Assembly (NCBI RefSeq): GCF_030817535.1
Contig: NZ_JAUSZL010000002.1
Coordinates: forward strand, 8,308,001 to 8,372,000
Direction of reading: 5' to 3'
From: Streptomyces sp. V3I8
Lineage (GTDB): Bacteria > Actinomycetota > Actinomycetes > Streptomycetales > Streptomycetaceae
DNA length: 64,000 nt
A model generated the notes under the pieces. The model did no database searches and was not told the origin of the DNA. It saw only the letters and a list, made by a program, of their open reading frames with translations. Made by a program: the position numbers and the translations under genes. Shown piece after piece: positions 29,701-37,772 of this stretch. Position 1 is the first letter of the stretch. The number at the start of each line of letters is the position of its first letter.

Positions 29701-30505
29701 ACACGTCTCCGGTCCCCGAACTGCCGGAGAAGTCCCGGGCCTCGGAGATCCGGCCGGCCAGATCCGGATGGGACCGGTCGGCGCCGGTGTCCAGCACGGC
29801 GACCTTGACGGACTCGCCCTGCTGGCCGGCCTTCCACACGGCGGGCGCGCCGATCTGCGGGACGCTGCGGTCCAGGGTGGACCGCACCCGGCCGTCGAGC
29901 CACACCCGCGGCGTGCCGGCCGCCCGTGCGGTGCCCGCCCGGCCCTCGTCGGGCGCCAGTTGCTTCCAGAACCGGCCGAGGTCCTCCCCGGCGACGCGTA
30001 CGGACCGCGCGCCGATGCTGTCCAGCCGGCGGACCGGCGAACCGTCCTCGGCGAGACCGGTCAGCCGCCGCACGGCGGAGCCGGCGGCCCCCTCGGCGCC
30101 TGCCACGATCAGGGGAAGCGCGTCGCTGTGCGCCTCGTCGTACCGCTGGGCGAGCAGCGCGTCCACGTCGAACAGGTTCCGGTCCAGCAGACCGGCCGAG
30201 ACCAGGTCACCGGCGTCGGAGGGCAGGACCGTCAGCCGCCCGTCCTGTTCGTAGGTCCTGAAGAGGATGTGCCGTCGTCCGGGTGCGGGCGTGACCGAGG
30301 CGGTCCGCCGTCCTGCGGTGTCGGTGCCCACGGCCACCCGGTCACCGGTGATCAGGTGAACGGTGCCGAGGCTCTTCGCCGCGGGGCCGCCGGCCGCCGC
30401 GGGTGCCGCGGGTGCCGTACCGGTGCGGGCGGCGACCGGCGCCACGGCCCCGGCGGCCAGGGCGAGTCCTGTCGATATCGCCGCCACCAGGCGGATCCGT
30501 CTCAT
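26708..30505 (-). CDS. Large secreted subtilisin-like serine protease (S8)
   Basis: A 1265-aa protein with signal peptide (MRRIRLVAAISTGLALAAGA) and propeptide. The S8 catalytic triad is D239 (VAVLDTGAD), H271 (FGHGTHVAS) and S451 (SGTSMAAPHVAG). The roughly 700 residues after the catalytic domain include a PA-like insertion and beta-rich repeats of unknown role. I chose the ATG at 30505: the one at 30544 has no ribosome site, whereas GGAAGG precedes 30505, and the signal peptide starts directly there. No membrane anchor or LPXTG motif is seen at the C-terminus, so it should be released. Confidence 0.92.
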   Translation of the reverse strand: MRRIRLVAAISTGLALAAGAVAPVAARTGTAPAAPAAAGGPAAKSLGTVHLITGDRVAVGTDTAGRRTASVTPAPGRRHILFRTYEQDGRLTVLPSDAGDLVSAGLLDRNLFDVDALLAQRYDEAHSDALPLIVAGAEGAAGSAVRRLTGLAEDGSPVRRLDSIGARSVRVAGEDLGRFWKQLAPDEGRAGTARAAGTPRVWLDGRVRSTLDRSVPQIGAPAVWKAGQQGESVKVAVLDTGADRSHPDLAGRISEARDFSGSSGTGDVFGHGTHVASIVGGSGAASGAGKGGKGVAPAADLLVGKVLGDDGFGTESQVIAGMEWAAGTGAKVVNMSLGSDSPSDGTDPMSLALNELTERTGTLFVVAAGNSGEQGTGTIGSPGAADAALTVGAVDRDGGLAPFSSRGPRPGDDAVKPDLTAPGVGIVAARAAGTTMGDPVDAQHVAASGTSMAAPHVAGAAALLAQRHPGWSAAQLKDALVSTARTAAGQEVTEQGGGLVDVAAAALGPVTATGTVALGPFTTGDGGTRTTRLRYTNTSDADLTLALTARLATSGGRTPAQGSVALGSGSVRVPAGATADVPLTVDPARVQQGDYYGYVTAVSGDGKVTVHTTVSLAVQGPTHRLTVRTVDLQGKQVQALPTIWGADGFVGYTGTDPAVAEVEEGTYQLDHSSLDPAADGQELRHVVLPEVKVTKDMSVTLDVRRTTLVDIRTPRPAEQRGILSYQTYRKIDGHSLLEGTMYFDVGKRLYVSPTSQVTDGTFEFASRWQFAAPLLDMTVSGGKGGKEAPDAYYMPASPLFDEKGERLTAVDAGDAAAPVFRRARGKLAVVTDEQGADERELAERAAAAGVRGIVLVHFGDVAWTRWRPDGDRWGVPTVRIGKSAGTALLKRIGRGSTTVGFTGTARSPYLYDIMQVSSQRVPEKVVHTVSERNSAVVKARYADNGGARWAGEQRFARRPYQDTAWLQYTRQVPTGFDRTEYVSSGDTAWQHLVHHETTYDVDTPLLVGMADAPRTYRAGERTADTWQGAVVRPSIPRGTTTPSVRSGDVLSLRIPEFTDSQAGHRSRLLAGGGGIGTSGGAEAAQSDSAAAVLYRNGRRTAEADGGYADIEVPSGAADYRLDLTTSRVSPEWAYGTGTETSWSFRSGSTGAATALPLLQLDYDVPVDAYNAVRPGRTHTVGLSVRAQDGLAAPRGVSVQVDVSYDDGESWSRAGVKDRGHNVFEAAVRKPSRVRGDAYVTLRVTARDAAGDSVRQTVQRAYLHRG

Positions 30506-30610
30506 CAGTGCCGTGCCTTCCGTCGTACGCGCAGAGAAGTTCATGCGCTGGACAGAATCCGGCGGTACCGATCGCCGTGTCACCCGTTTCCGCTGGCACA
30601 GGTGGGACAT

Positions 30611-30624
30611 GTCGCAAGCGCGAC
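30611..30624. promoter_or_regulatory. Short inverted repeat upstream of the subtilase gene
   Basis: GTCGC-AAGC-GCGAC lies about 105 bases upstream of the subtilase start and 36 bases downstream of the dioxygenase stop. It could be an operator or part of a terminator; there is nothing else to choose between these. Confidence 0.3.
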
Positions 30625-30659
30625 ACCGGGGCACCGCGCCGGGCCGGGCCCCCGGCACC

Positions 30660-31610
30660 TCACCAGATGTGCGGTTCGCTCCCCACGATCGCGGTCGAGG
30701 GCCTGCCGTCCACACCGACCGGGACGTCGCCCGCGAGCATCACCCGGTGCATGATCCGCGGCTGGTCGAGGTGGGCCGTGTCGCCCGGCGCCAGGTGGAT
30801 GGTGGCCCGGTTGTCCCAGAAGGCCACGCTCCCCGGCTCCCACCGGAACCGCACGGTGTACTCGGGCCGGGTCGCCTGCCCGAGCAGCATCTCCAGCAGC
30901 GGCGCGCTCTCCGAGCGGGAGAGGCCCAGGATCTGCTCGACGTAGTAGCCGTTGACGAACAGCACGCGCTCGCCCGTCTCGGGATGCACCCGCACCAGCG
31001 GATGCTCGGACGCGATCTGCCGGTCCAGGAGATGGCGTACGTACGCGTCCTCGCCCGGCCGCGCCTGGTAGCCGACCCCCAGCCGGTGCTCCGCGCGCAG
31101 CCCGTCGACGAAGTCCCGCAGCGGGGCCGAGAGCCCCGCGTAGGCGGCGGCCAGGTTCGACCAGGTGGTGTCGCCGCCGTACGGGGGCACGGTCTCGGCG
31201 CGCAGGACGGTCGCGGCCGGCGGATCGACCCGGGCGCCGTGGTCGCAGTGCCAGCCGCGCAGCAGCGAGTGGCGGCGCCTGCGCAGCCACTCGTCGTGCT
31301 CCATGCCGTACCGTCCGCCCAGCTCCAGCCGGTCGGCGGTCGTCTCCACCTCCGGGACGCCGGCGGGGGAGGCGCCGCCGCGTTTCCCGAGGCGGACCGG
31401 TTCGCCGAACCGCCGGGCGAACGCGACGTGCGAGGCGTGGTCCAGGCGCTGCCCGCGGAAGAACACCACCTTCCAGCGCAGCACCGCCGCCCGGATCCCG
31501 GCGACCACCGTGTCGTCCAGGTCCCCGGCCAGGTCGACGCCCGTGATCTCGGCACCGATGTGCCCGGCGGCCGGCCGGACCTCGATCCGCGTACCCCTGT
31601 CCGTCGTCAT
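30660..31610 (-). CDS. TauD/TfdA-family Fe(II)/2-oxoglutarate dioxygenase
   Basis: A 316-aa protein. The iron-binding H-x-D is in GWHCDHG. The distal His is in MHRVML, followed by the arginine-bearing C-terminal region that binds 2-oxoglutarate. N-terminal residues (IEVRPAAGHIGAEITGVDL) and the VVFFRGQ segment are typical of taurine / alkylsulfonate / 2,4-D dioxygenases. Substrate specificity cannot be assigned; no sulfonate transporter is adjacent. ACGGAG lies 5 bases before the ATG. It is divergent from the thioesterase-like gene. Confidence 0.9.
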   Translation of the reverse strand: MTTDRGTRIEVRPAAGHIGAEITGVDLAGDLDDTVVAGIRAAVLRWKVVFFRGQRLDHASHVAFARRFGEPVRLGKRGGASPAGVPEVETTADRLELGGRYGMEHDEWLRRRRHSLLRGWHCDHGARVDPPAATVLRAETVPPYGGDTTWSNLAAAYAGLSAPLRDFVDGLRAEHRLGVGYQARPGEDAYVRHLLDRQIASEHPLVRVHPETGERVLFVNGYYVEQILGLSRSESAPLLEMLLGQATRPEYTVRFRWEPGSVAFWDNRATIHLAPGDTAHLDQPRIMHRVMLAGDVPVGVDGRPSTAIVGSEPHIW

Positions 31611-31739
31611 GTGCGCTCCGTAGATCGTGCGTGGCGGCTCGTCGCGGCAAGCATGTCCTGTCCCACCGGGGGTGCGACAGGGTGCCTCGGGGGGCCGGGG
31701 TACGTTCTGGAACGGCCGACCCGAAAGGAAACCCACCCG

Positions 31740-32522
31740 TTGAGCACCGGCAGCTACTACGAGCCCATCGACGAGCACCGCTACAAGGCCACCCCCCACG
31801 CGAGCGGCGCGTGGGACCCGGACGAGCAGCACTTCAGCCCGCTCGGCGGTCTCGTCGTCCACGCCATGGACCGGTACAGGGCGGCGCGCCCGGACAACGG
31901 CCTGGTCCTGTCCCGGATCGGCTTCGACATCCTGGGGCGTCTCGCCCTCGACGAGTGCGAGATCCGTGTCGGGACGATCCGGCCCGGCCGCACCATCGAA
32001 CTGGTCGAGGCCGTCGTCGTCATCGCCGGCCGCCCCGTCGTGCGCGCCCGCGCCTGGTTCCTCGCCGCCGCCGACACCGGTGCCGTCGCCGGCGGGGCCG
32101 CCGCCCCGCTCACCGCGCCCGGGGGCCTCTCCTCCTGGCCGCTGGGGTCCGTGTGGCCCGGCGGCTACATCGCCTCCCTCGACGTCCGGCCAATCGCCCC
32201 GCCCCGGCCGGGCCGCACGACCGCCTGGGTCTCCACCGGCCTGGACCTGGTGGCCGGCGAGCCCGTCGGCCCGCTCGCGTCCTACCTCGCCCTCGTCGAC
32301 ACCGCCAACGGCATCGCCGTACGCGAGTCGCCCACCGACTGGATGTTCCCGAACGTCGACCTGACCGTCCACCTCCACCGGCAGCCCGAGGGCCGCTGGA
32401 CCGGTCTCGACACCACGGTCACCTTCGGCCCCACCGGGCAGGGCATCACCAGCACGGTCCTGCACGACGTCGCGGGACCCGTCGGCCACGCCCAGCAGAT
32501 GCTCACGGTCCGGCCGCGGTAG
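31740..32522 (+). CDS. Thioesterase-like (acyl-CoA thioesterase, double hot-dog) protein
   Basis: A 260-aa protein resembling the TesB-like/4HBT_3 family: YEPIDEHRYKATPHASGAW, then HFSPLGGLVVHAMDR in the first hot-dog repeat and LVDTANGIAVRESPTDWMF in the second. It probably hydrolyses an acyl-CoA, but the substrate is unknown. The start is a TTG at 31740, since the conserved N-terminus begins there, AAAGGA lies about 10 bases upstream, and no ATG or GTG occurs before the hot-dog core. It is divergent from the dioxygenase gene and followed by a PadR operator. Confidence 0.78.
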   Translation: MSTGSYYEPIDEHRYKATPHASGAWDPDEQHFSPLGGLVVHAMDRYRAARPDNGLVLSRIGFDILGRLALDECEIRVGTIRPGRTIELVEAVVVIAGRPVVRARAWFLAAADTGAVAGGAAAPLTAPGGLSSWPLGSVWPGGYIASLDVRPIAPPRPGRTTAWVSTGLDLVAGEPVGPLASYLALVDTANGIAVRESPTDWMFPNVDLTVHLHRQPEGRWTGLDTTVTFGPTGQGITSTVLHDVAGPVGHAQQMLTVRPR

Positions 32523-32559
32523 GCGCCGTCCGGAGCCCCCCGACCGTACCCACGATCGC

Positions 32560-32590
32560 ATCGAATCGATATTCACATCGTTTCGATGTG
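32560..32590. promoter_or_regulatory. Palindromic operator before the PadR gene
   Basis: CACATCG-TTT-CGATGTG (32574-32590) is a perfect 7-bp inverted repeat. It overlaps a second near-perfect one, ATCGAATCGAT-attcac-ATCGTTTCGAT (32560-32587). PadR regulators usually repress their own promoters through such AT-centred palindromes, and the site lies 21 bases before the PadR start. Confidence 0.65.
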
Positions 32591-32610
32591 GAGTGTGCGA
32601 CGCTGGAGGC

Positions 32611-33174
32611 ATGCTCGAACTCGCGATCCTCGGCTTCCTCGCCGAAGGCCCCCTGCCCGGCCACGAGGTGCGCCGCCGCCTCGGACGCCTGACCGGCTGG
32701 AGCCGCCCGGTCAGCGACGGCACGCTCTACCCGGCGCTGAACCGCCTGACCCGGGCCGGCCTGATCGAGCGGCGCCCCGCCCCCGCGGCGGGCGGCGGCC
32801 GGTACCTGCTGAACCTGACCGACGAGGGCCGCCAGGAGATGCTCGGGCGGCTGCGCGAGCCGGCCGAGCACGAGATCACCGACCTCTCCCGGTGGTTCAC
32901 CGTCCTGGCGTTCCTCTCGCTGCTGCCCGGCACCGCCGAGCGGCACGCGGTCCTGCGCCGCCGCCTCGCCTTCGTCGAGGCGCCCGCCTCCTTCTTCCAC
33001 GACGACGCCGACGCGCCGCTGCGCGCCGAGCAGGTCGCCGACCCCTACCGGCGCGGCATGCTGCTCACGGCCCGCGCCACCAACCGCGCCGAACGGGCCT
33101 GGCTCCGCGAGGCGCTCGGTGACGACCGGGGGACGCACGAACCGTCCCCCGCCCCCGCTGAACTGGAGGACTGA
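32611..33174 (+). CDS. PadR-family transcriptional regulator
   Basis: A 187-aa protein with an N-terminal PadR winged helix (MLELAILGFLAEGPLPGHEV, then VSDGTLYPALNRL) and a C-terminal helical dimerisation region. The ATG at 32611 is used because MLELAILGF is the family start; a GTG at 32593 is in frame upstream. Its stop is 1 base before the next start, so it is co-transcribed with the oxidoreductase. Overlapping palindromes in the promoter suggest autorepression relieved by a small aromatic or quinone-like ligand (inference from the partner enzyme). Confidence 0.92.
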   Translation: MLELAILGFLAEGPLPGHEVRRRLGRLTGWSRPVSDGTLYPALNRLTRAGLIERRPAPAAGGGRYLLNLTDEGRQEMLGRLREPAEHEITDLSRWFTVLAFLSLLPGTAERHAVLRRRLAFVEAPASFFHDDADAPLRAEQVADPYRRGMLLTARATNRAERAWLREALGDDRGTHEPSPAPAELED

Positions 33175-33175
33175 C

Positions 33176-34156
33176 GTGATCGCGTCCTGGTACGACGAAC
33201 AGGGCCCGGCCTTCGAGGTGCTGAGGGTGGGTGAACTGCCCGACCCCGTCCCCGGGCCGGGCGAGGTCCGCGTCCGCGTCACCGTCAGCGGGGTCAACCC
33301 CGGCGAGACCAAGAAGCGGCGCGGCTGGCTCGGCTCGGCGATGCCGTACCCGCGGGTGATCCCGCACAGCGACGCGGCCGGCGTCGTCGACACCGTCGGC
33401 GAAGACGTCGGGGGACTGCGCGTCGGCCAACGGGTGTGGGTGTACGGGGCCCAGTCCTACCGGCCGTTCGGCACCGCCGCGCAGTTCACCGTGGTGCCCG
33501 CCGCGCAGGCCGTGCCGCTGCCCGACCACCTCGGCGACGACCTCGGGGCGAGTCTGGGCATCTCCGGCATCACCGCGCACCGCACGGTCTTCGCCGACGG
33601 CCCGGTCGACGGCCGGACCGTGCTGGTGCACGGCGTCCTGGGCGCCGTCGGCTCGCTGGCCGCGCAACTCGCCCGGTGGGGCGGGGCCACCGTCGTCGGC
33701 ACCGTCCGGCGCGGGGCCGACCTCGACCTGGTCGACCCCGCTCTCGTCTCCCGTGCCGTCGCGCTGGACACCGGTGATCCGGCCGCCGCGATCCGCTCCC
33801 ACGCTCCCGGCGGCGTGCACCGCGTCATCGAGGTGGCCCTGTCCGACAACGCCGATCTGGACTGCGCCGTGGTCGCCGACGACGCGGTCGTCGCCGCGTA
33901 CGCCACCCGCCGGGACCGCCCCGAACTCCCCTTCTGGCCCCTGCTGTTCAAGAACGTCACGCTGCGCATGCTCGGCAGCGACGACTTCCCCGCGGCGGCC
34001 AGGCGGCAGGCCGTCCGCGACCTCACCGCGGTGGCGGCGGCGGGCGCGCTCACCGTCACGACCGGCGCCCGCTACGCACTGGCCGACATCGCGCAGGCCC
34101 ACGACCACGTGGACGCCGGCCTGCGCGGCCGCGTGCTGATCGACGTCCCCCGGTAG
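33176..34156 (+). CDS. Quinone oxidoreductase-like MDR-family protein (NADPH-dependent)
   Basis: A 326-aa zeta-crystallin-type medium-chain reductase. The GroES-like N-terminal domain has GPGEVRVRVTVSGVNPGETK; there are no zinc ligands. The Rossmann motif is VLVHGVLGAVGSLAAQLARW (AxGxVG-like). Such enzymes reduce quinones or enones with NADPH. The GTG at 33176 follows GGAGGA by 5 bases. It is the second gene of the PadR pair and probably detoxifies the compound that the PadR protein senses. Confidence 0.9.
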   Translation: MIASWYDEQGPAFEVLRVGELPDPVPGPGEVRVRVTVSGVNPGETKKRRGWLGSAMPYPRVIPHSDAAGVVDTVGEDVGGLRVGQRVWVYGAQSYRPFGTAAQFTVVPAAQAVPLPDHLGDDLGASLGISGITAHRTVFADGPVDGRTVLVHGVLGAVGSLAAQLARWGGATVVGTVRRGADLDLVDPALVSRAVALDTGDPAAAIRSHAPGGVHRVIEVALSDNADLDCAVVADDAVVAAYATRRDRPELPFWPLLFKNVTLRMLGSDDFPAAARRQAVRDLTAVAAAGALTVTTGARYALADIAQAHDHVDAGLRGRVLIDVPR

Positions 34157-34177
34157 GTACCGCGGGGTCTCCCGGCC

Positions 34178-34759
34178 CTAGTCGGCCGTCCCGGGCCCGT
34201 GGAGGAGTTCCCGGCCGGTGGTCCCGTGGGGAGGCCGCCGGTCGGTGGCGAGCAGGCCGAACAGCAGGTCGTCCGTCCACTCGCCCTTGATCCAGGTGGC
34301 CTGCCGCAGGAGCCCCTCCTGCACGAATCCGAGCCGCCGCAGCAGCCGGGCCGAACGGGTGTTGCGGGCGTCGCACTCGGCGCAGACCCGGTGCAGCCCG
34401 CGCCGGAACAGGTCGTCGAGCACCGCGCCCACGGCCTCGGCGGCATAACCGTGCCCCTGCCGGTCACCGGCCAGCGTGAACCCGATCTCCGCCTGCATCA
34501 GGTTCTCGTGCAGCCGGACCCCGACGTCCCCCACCAGACAGCGGTCGGCCCGGAGCTCGACCGCGTACTGGAACCACCCCGGCTCCCGTGGCGACCCCTC
34601 GGCCAGCGCCCGCACGGTGCGGGCGGCCGAGTCGAGGGACACGGGCGGGGTCCAGCTCTGGAAGCGGGCCACCGCGGGATCGGACCGGTAGGCGGCCAGC
34701 GGCGCCGCGTCCGCGGCACGGAAGCGGCGCAGGACGAGCCTGGGGGTCTCCAGCAGCAT
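34178..34759 (-). CDS. GNAT-family N-acetyltransferase (RimJ/RimL-like)
   Basis: A 193-aa protein beginning MLLETPRLVLRRF, with the acetyl-CoA loop DRQGHGYAAEAV and the C-terminal block CDARNTRSARLLRRLGF. This is the RimJ/RimL/SpeG-like branch, which acetylates protein N-termini, polyamines or antibiotics; the target is not determinable. It lies 32 bases downstream of the GH127 gene on the same strand and may be read through from it, although the functions look unrelated. Confidence 0.9.
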   Translation of the reverse strand: MLLETPRLVLRRFRAADAAPLAAYRSDPAVARFQSWTPPVSLDSAARTVRALAEGSPREPGWFQYAVELRADRCLVGDVGVRLHENLMQAEIGFTLAGDRQGHGYAAEAVGAVLDDLFRRGLHRVCAECDARNTRSARLLRRLGFVQEGLLRQATWIKGEWTDDLLFGLLATDRRPPHGTTGRELLHGPGTAD

Positions 34760-34791
34760 GCCCCGATCGTCCCACGCCCGCCACGGATCCT

Positions 34792-37599
34792 TCAGGACAC
34801 GTACGAGGCGTTCTGCGCCGTCGTCACCACCTTCTGGCCGTCGGACCGGGACAGCAGACCCGCCGAGACCCAGGAGGTGACGGTGCTCTGCACCCGGGCG
34901 ACCAGCGCGGCCTTGGTGGCGAACGGGGCGCCGGCCCAGATCTCGTCGAGAAGGGTCGTGCCGTCGCTCCCGGCGGGGTTGGCGACGCCCGAGTCGGTGC
35001 CGCCGAGGACGACCTTCGGCTCGGACCGCCGGAAGTAGGCGTGCGTGGGGTCCTCGGTGCCCTCGAAGAACGGGGCGAACTCCGTGCCGTCGAGCGTGTA
35101 GTGCAGGGGGCGGCCGGACACGGGGGCGAGGCTCGGCAGCAGGTCGCCGGAGAGCGCGGCATTGCGGTGGAGCCCGAACCGCAGATAGCCGGTACCGCTG
35201 GTGCGGGCGACGAGGTTGACCGGACCGTGGAAGAGGGTCTGGAGTCCGGGGTCGTCGGGGGTCTTCTCGACCCGGGTGCGGAAGGGGACGGTGACCCGCA
35301 CGACGTCACCGCCGCGCCAGGTCCGCGAGACGGCGAAGTAGGTCCCGGCGGCCGGAGTCCCGCTCACCGCGGCGCCGTTGACGGTCACCCGGAAGCCGTT
35401 CGTCGCCCACGACGGCACCCGCAGCCGCAGTTCGAACACCGCGCTCCCGCCGCCGATGGTGAGGGTCGAGCCCTGCTCCCGCGGATAGTCCGTGGTCTGG
35501 GTGACGGTGACGCCCTTCTCGGCCCAGGTCAGGGTGGTCGGGCTGTACAGGTTCACGTACAGGGCGCTGCCGTCGGCCTTCCTGAAGTACACCGAGTCCT
35601 GGTACTTGGTGGCGCTCTCCATGCCGGTGCCCTCGCAGCAGGTGGTGCCCTGCTTGGGCGTGTAGTCCCGGACGTGGCCGGGGGTCAGCCCGATGAAGTA
35701 CGTGACCAGCGGTTTCTCGGCGTCGGCCGTGTCCTGCTTCGAGCCCAGCACCTGGTTGTAGAGGGTCCGCTCGTAGTAGTCCATGTACCTGGGGTCCTGC
35801 TCGTGGAAGAACAGCATCCGGCTCAGTTTGAGCAGGTTGTACGCGCAGCACGTCTCGGCGCTGGTGTCACCGATCGTTCCCGCGACGATCCCGCGGGCCT
35901 TCCAGAACTCGGCCGAACTCGTGCCGCCGATGCCGAACATCCGGTGCGGGACGACCATGCCCCAGAAGTTCTTCGCGGCGGTGAGGTAGCGGGCCTCGCC
36001 CGTCGCGTCGTACAGCCGGACCAGGCCGGTGAAGATCGGGATGTGCTGGTTGGCGTGCAGGCCGTCGAGCGTGTCGGTGTCCGCGGCGCAGGCGTCGATG
36101 AGCTTGTCGAGGTCGAACAGCTTCGCCAGCGCGAGGTGGTCGGCCTTGCCGGTGAACGCGTACAGGTCGACGATCGCCTCGACGATGCCGCCGAACTCGC
36201 CGCTGGAGAAGATGCCCCACATCCGCTGCAGGGTGGCGTCGGGCAGCTTGGACAGCCGGGAGTGCATCCAGTCGCACATGCCCGACGCGAGATCGAGCGC
36301 CCGGGCGTCGTCCGTGGCGAGGTGGGCGTCCAGCAGGCCTCTGAGGATCTTGTGCGCCGTGTAGTAGGGCGCCCACACCTTGGTGTAGTCGGAGGCGGTC
36401 CTCGACTCCAGGTCGATGAACTGTGTCTCCGGGTAGGCGGCGAGGAACCCGGGGTGGCTCGGGCCGCCCCAGGTCCGGCGCAGGGTGGCCGTCAGCCCGC
36501 GGCCGGAGGCGTCGGCGAAGGTCCCGCCGGTCGTCTCGTCGAAGGCGTACGAGGCCAGCGTGCCGCGGCCCGCGGCGGAGGCGGCGGCGCGGTTGCTCTG
36601 CAGGGACGTGATCTCGGCGGCGGTCAGCGCCCGTGACCAGACGTTGAACTCGTCGAAAGCGCCCGCGAACACCGGGTCGTCGAAGTTCGAGCGGCCCAGC
36701 CAGTTGTTCGCCGGGGTGCCGAGCGACGACGGATCGAGGGTCATCGAGGTGTTCCGGGCGACCCGGGTGCCGTCGACGTAGAGGGTGCCGGTGCCGCCGG
36801 AGACCGTGACCGCCAGATGGCTCCACCGGTCGAGGGAGAGCGCGGCGGTGCCGTCGAGGCCCTGTTCGGCGCCGGGGCCGCCGGTCGTGATCGCGAACCG
36901 CGGTACGCCGCTCGCGTTGCGGGCGGCCAGGTACAGGTACCGGGTGGTGCCGTCGCCGAAGTCGAGGACCCGCGTCCAGGCGGCGTCGTGGGTGGGCTTG
37001 ACCCAGGCGGACAGGGTGATCGCGGCGGAGCCGTTCAGCACGCCGGGCGGCAGGGCCACGTACTGGTGGGAGCCGCGCACGTTCTCGGCGGCGGTACCGA
37101 ACCTCCCTGCGGTGCCCAGCACCGCCGGTGCCCCGCGCAGGGCCGTGCGCACCTCGGTGAGCGCCCCGATCATGGTCCGGATCCTGTCGGCGTACACCGG
37201 GTCCCCGGTGCTCGCGTACGCCTGCGACAGCATGCTCAGGAAGTGGCCGGTGTAGTGGCCGCGGAGATTGCCGTTGGCCTCGCCGTCCAGGCCCTCCCAG
37301 CCGCCCGGTGCGACCGCGCCGCCCGTCGGGAGGCCGGCGTTGGCACGGAACACCTGGAGCAGCCGGTTCACGTCGTAGCCGCGGCCGTGGTCGAGCATGA
37401 ACTGCCGTTTCGTGGCGAAGATCCCCTGGCCGAGCCGTACGTCCTTCAGCTCGAACGGCCGCAGTGTCCAGGCGGCCGGTGCTGGCGGCGGCGTGGCGGC
37501 GGCGGCCCGGCCGACGCCGGCCGTATGGGCCATGACCGGAGCGGCGGTCGCGAGCAGGGCGGCCCGGAGGAGGGTGCGTCTGGGGAGGGCGGGTGCCAT
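34792..37599 (-). CDS. Secreted GH127 (beta-L-arabinofuranosidase-type) enzyme with nested LamG domain
   Basis: A 935-aa protein with a Tat-like signal (LPRRTLLRAALLATAAPV). GH127 sequence starts at about residue 45 and is interrupted at about 155-160. A concanavalin-like LamG domain (about 165-378) follows, then the GH127 fold resumes at HPGFLAAYPETQFIDLE. The zinc/cysteine site of the family is intact: E582 and C584 (AETCCAYN) plus C654/C655 (TTCCEGTG). GH127 enzymes release L-arabinofuranose from plant glycans or glycoproteins. GAGGA precedes the ATG. A promoter with a palindromic operator lies upstream. Confidence 0.9.
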   Translation of the reverse strand: MAPALPRRTLLRAALLATAAPVMAHTAGVGRAAAATPPPAPAAWTLRPFELKDVRLGQGIFATKRQFMLDHGRGYDVNRLLQVFRANAGLPTGGAVAPGGWEGLDGEANGNLRGHYTGHFLSMLSQAYASTGDPVYADRIRTMIGALTEVRTALRGAPAVLGTAGRFGTAAENVRGSHQYVALPPGVLNGSAAITLSAWVKPTHDAAWTRVLDFGDGTTRYLYLAARNASGVPRFAITTGGPGAEQGLDGTAALSLDRWSHLAVTVSGGTGTLYVDGTRVARNTSMTLDPSSLGTPANNWLGRSNFDDPVFAGAFDEFNVWSRALTAAEITSLQSNRAAASAAGRGTLASYAFDETTGGTFADASGRGLTATLRRTWGGPSHPGFLAAYPETQFIDLESRTASDYTKVWAPYYTAHKILRGLLDAHLATDDARALDLASGMCDWMHSRLSKLPDATLQRMWGIFSSGEFGGIVEAIVDLYAFTGKADHLALAKLFDLDKLIDACAADTDTLDGLHANQHIPIFTGLVRLYDATGEARYLTAAKNFWGMVVPHRMFGIGGTSSAEFWKARGIVAGTIGDTSAETCCAYNLLKLSRMLFFHEQDPRYMDYYERTLYNQVLGSKQDTADAEKPLVTYFIGLTPGHVRDYTPKQGTTCCEGTGMESATKYQDSVYFRKADGSALYVNLYSPTTLTWAEKGVTVTQTTDYPREQGSTLTIGGGSAVFELRLRVPSWATNGFRVTVNGAAVSGTPAAGTYFAVSRTWRGGDVVRVTVPFRTRVEKTPDDPGLQTLFHGPVNLVARTSGTGYLRFGLHRNAALSGDLLPSLAPVSGRPLHYTLDGTEFAPFFEGTEDPTHAYFRRSEPKVVLGGTDSGVANPAGSDGTTLLDEIWAGAPFATKAALVARVQSTVTSWVSAGLLSRSDGQKVVTTAQNASYVS

Positions 37600-37673
37600 G
37601 CGTTCCTCGTCTCTGCGCGGGGGACGACCTCGTCGGGGAGCGGCCCGACCGAGCTCGCAGGGCGTTCGAAATA

Positions 37674-37729
37674 CCGCACGACGTGCGGGAAGTCGACCAG
37701 AACATAGGTATATGAAGCGAGCACGTCAA
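37674..37729 (-). promoter_or_regulatory. Promoter and operator for the GH127 gene
   Basis: On the minus strand TTGACG (37729-37724), exactly 17 bases, then TATGTT (37706-37701) make a good vegetative (HrdB-type) promoter. The perfect palindrome CCGCACG-A-CGTGCGG (37674-37688) follows about where the first transcribed bases would be, an arrangement typical of repression. Confidence 0.65.
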
Positions 37730-37772
37730 CGCTTACGGCACGGCCGGTTCCGGTGGAGGACGCGCCGGGGTC

